Assembly: GCA_036971475.1 (NCBI GenBank)
Contig: JBAIZL010000008.1
Coordinates: 24,882,982 to 24,946,981 of the forward strand
Source of the DNA: Prosapia bicincta
Lineage: Eukaryota > Arthropoda > Insecta > Hemiptera > Cercopidae
DNA length: 64,000 bases
Reading direction: 5' to 3'
The notes beneath the pieces are model-generated. The model searched no databases and was not told the DNA's origin. It saw only the letters and a list, made by a program, of their open reading frames with translations. Position 1 is the first letter of the stretch. Every line of letters starts with the position of its first letter. A program made the position numbers and the translations under genes. Below are positions 61,540 through 64,000 of this stretch, one piece after another.

Positions 61540-62705
61540 TCTCAGCTACGTTCAGGACCTTCCCCGGGGGCTGCTCCAGGGGTGGATTCGGGGTTGGGGG
61601 TAGTTTTCGAAAAAAATTTGGAAAAATGTGTCTTGACTGATAGGGTGAGTTTAGAGTGTATTATCGCTATAGTTGGGGGGTGGTTTCACTAGGGGTAGTT
61701 TTTAAATAATATATGAAATTGCCAAAAATTGATCGGATGGATCAAATGACTAAACAGCTGTATGTGGTTTGTTTCAAGTCCATTTTGGCAAGCTGTGGGG
61801 GTGGGTTCACCCAGGGGTAGTTTTCAGATTGCAAAAAATGATCGGTCCCTGGAGTAGTTGTCAGGTAAAAGTCACCCAGGAACCAAGCCTTAGTTAAAGC
61901 CACCTAGGAGCACGGTCTCAGGTAAAGCTAACATGGAGCAGGGCCTCAGGTAAAGCCATCCCGAAGATTGCCCCTAGGTAAAGTAACCCTGGAATCTAGC
62001 CGTAGGTAAAGCTACCTTGGAGTCAGGCCTTAGGTAAAGCTTCATTGGGGCCAGATTTTAGGTAAAGCAGTCAGCCCTTAAGTAAAGTTACCCAAGAGTC
62101 AGGCCTTAGGTTCAGGTATGTTGCTATATCAATTACAGCCTCTGACTAAGACAAATACCTCCATCAATTCTTGGATAAAGCTACCTTGGAGTAGGGTCTT
62201 AGGTAAAGTCACCCAGGAGTCGTGCTTGAGGAAAAGCCACCCAAGAGCTAAGCCTTAGGTATAGCGTCCATAGAGCACGGTCTCAGGTAAAAACCATCCA
62301 GAAGCCAGCTCTTAAGTAAAGGCACCCTGGAGAAAGGCCTTAGGTAAATTCACACTAGAGACAGTGAAGGCGCCGTGGAGTCAAGCCTTATTTAAATCCT
62401 CTCTGGAGCCAGACATTAGGTAAAGCTACCCAAGAGTCGGACCATAGGTTAATCACCTGGTAGTCAGACCTTAGGTAAAGTCATGCCTGAGGGCAGGTCT
62501 CAGGTAAAGCCTCTCTGGAAACAGACCATATTTAAAGCTACCTTGAAGCATGACCTCAGGTAAAGCCATCCCGAAGCCAGCCCTTAAGTAAAACCACCCT
62601 GGAGAAATGCCTTAGGTAAATTCGCACTAGAGTCAGGCCTTAAGTGGGGGGTTGTTTATAATAATATATGAAATTACTCAAAAAATGATCGGTTAGATCA
62701 AATGA
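61540..62705. repeat. Degenerate ~130-bp repeats interrupted by the 30-bp-class array
   Basis: GGGGTGGTTTCAC.AGGGGTAG and AAAATGATCGG(T/A) words recur at 61590-61860. ATAATATATGAAATTGCC...GATCAAATGAC at 61706-61751 reappears at 62659-62705 on the far side of the short-repeat array, so that array sits inside the longer repeat. Confidence 0.65.
61855..62645 (+). repeat. Degenerate ~30-bp array, AGGTAAAG-rich
   Basis: About 25 imperfect units close to GGAGTCAGGCCTTAGGTAAA followed by GCTACCC. Divergence between units is high, so this is an older array. AGGTAAA recurs in most units. Confidence 0.85.
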
Positions 62706-62879
62706 CCAACGTTCCCACTAAACAACTGTCTTACGCTAAGTTTAACCGACCAACATACACGAAGTTCAAACGAACAACATTTACACCAAGTTCAAATAGT
62801 CAACAGTCTGTGCGGGGAATCGGCCTATCACATTGCAGGCGCTCGGTAGGCTTACGCAACACAACGCAAACGGTCGCTG

Positions 62880-63830
62880 TAAGACGTGAAGGCTTATATA
62901 CGATGTTAAGCCAACATGCATTATAGCCCACATACTGTGTTAAACAAATATGCATGTAAGCCTACATACATACTATGCTAAGTCGACATACATGAATCCC
63001 TAAATGCGCCTACTATAAGGCCTACTATGTCGGTAAACCACTGGCCCAAGCCTTTGTGATCTGAGCCTAACACACATTTACACCTCTTCTATCAGGTAGA
63101 GCCTCGGGCAAGCAACCGTATAATATGGGAAGTACTATATGGTATAGCTACCAATGCATACCACCATAGCTATGTAAAGGCAGCTAGCTACCAATGCATA
63201 ACCTATCACACCCACATAGGTCAACAAATATTACAATATAATTTAAAAAAGTCACGCAACCTATATACATACAGTGCTAAGCCAACATTCATGTTAACCT
63301 ATATGGGCATATATACTATGTTAAGCCAGCATGCAATATACTCTAAATAGCCATATATACGCTGTTAAACCAATATGCAGGTTAACCTATATACATCCTG
63401 TATTAGGCCAATATTCCCGTTACCCACATAGGCCTATATAATATGTTAAGCCAAAATGAATGATAGCCTATATAGTGTGATAAACAAATATGCGTGTAAA
63501 CCTACATAAATAATATGCTAAGCCTACATACTGTGCTAAACAAATATGCGTGTAAACCTACATAAATACTATGCTAAGCCAACATCGATGCCATCCTACA
63601 TAGGCTTATATACTATGTTAAGCCAGCATACGTGATAGCCCTATATAGTGTGTTAAGCAAATATGCGTGTAAACCAAATAAATACTATGGTAAGCCAACA
63701 TGCATGCTATCATACATAGGCGTATATACTATGTTAAGCCTAAATACATGATAGCCTACATACTGTGTTAAACAAATATGTATGTAAGCTTGCATAGATA
63801 TTATGCTAAGCCGACAAGGGCCTACAAATT
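62880..63830 (+). repeat. Degenerate tandem repeat region to the right edge
   Basis: Imperfect units with TACTATGTTAAGCCAACATG, ATGATAGCCTACATA and TGTGTTAAACAAATATGCGT recur at roughly 60-130 bp spacing. The last 170 bp (63830-64000) shows a related TATCCGATGCATAG(C/T)TTG pattern. Confidence 0.75.
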
Positions 63831-64000
63831 ATAACACATTATATCCAATGCATAGTTTAGCTAATGGTTATCTCAAACTATCCTACGAGTAGCCTGACTA
63901 CAAGTTGCCCACAAATTACCACATAATACCTGATACATAGCCTGGCTAATCATTAACACATAGTATCCGATGCACAACTTGACGATGGGTTAACATATAG

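Overview
This is an AT-rich, intron-rich, repeat-laden animal nuclear genome window. Small exons with GT-AG borders, long introns, dinucleotide microsatellites, pogo/Tigger, Penelope-like and LINE remnants all point to a eukaryote. The peptide transporter reads like an arthropod (insect-type) SLC15 protein. I cannot name the species from sequence alone. Nothing prokaryotic is present.

One real gene dominates. A proton-coupled oligopeptide transporter (SLC15/POT family, like vertebrate PepT1 and Drosophila yin) lies on the minus strand. I could splice 14 coding exons from an ATG at 49762 down to 165. They join in perfect phase to give 666 codons. The last roughly 50 residues lie beyond the left edge. 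Intron 1 is 16 kb and holds a 6.4-kb satellite. Intron 4 is 10 kb and holds a 124-bp array.

Mobile elements sit in the introns. Intron 12 holds a dead Tigger-like element with intact ends (2710-5139). Intron 11 holds a Penelope-like 3' fragment with a GIY-YIG domain (7153-7704), beside palindromic islands that carry hammerhead-ribozyme folds and are spaced by (TA)n tracts. The same islands recur at 32.7-33.3 kb. A LINE RNase H relic lies at 18.8-19.6 kb, a second Tigger N-terminus at 35.7-36.4 kb, a long-inverted-repeat family at 8.9, 9.7 and 37.0 kb, and a direct-plus-inverted repeat trio at 38.5-39.8 kb.

Tandem arrays are unusually dense: 165 bp x12 (14.7-16.6 kb, containing a copied piece of a transporter exon with its splice donor), 124 bp x22 (23.0-25.7 kb), 441 bp x2 (28.2-29.0 kb), 101 bp x63 (39.8-46.2 kb), 106 bp x14 (50.8-52.3 kb, made from a LINE C-terminus), 69 bp x21 (57.4-58.9 kb), and 30-bp-class arrays at 60.6-60.9 and 61.9-62.6 kb. 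To the right of the transporter start (49.8-64 kb) I recognise no complete gene, only repeats and two weak exon-like segments.
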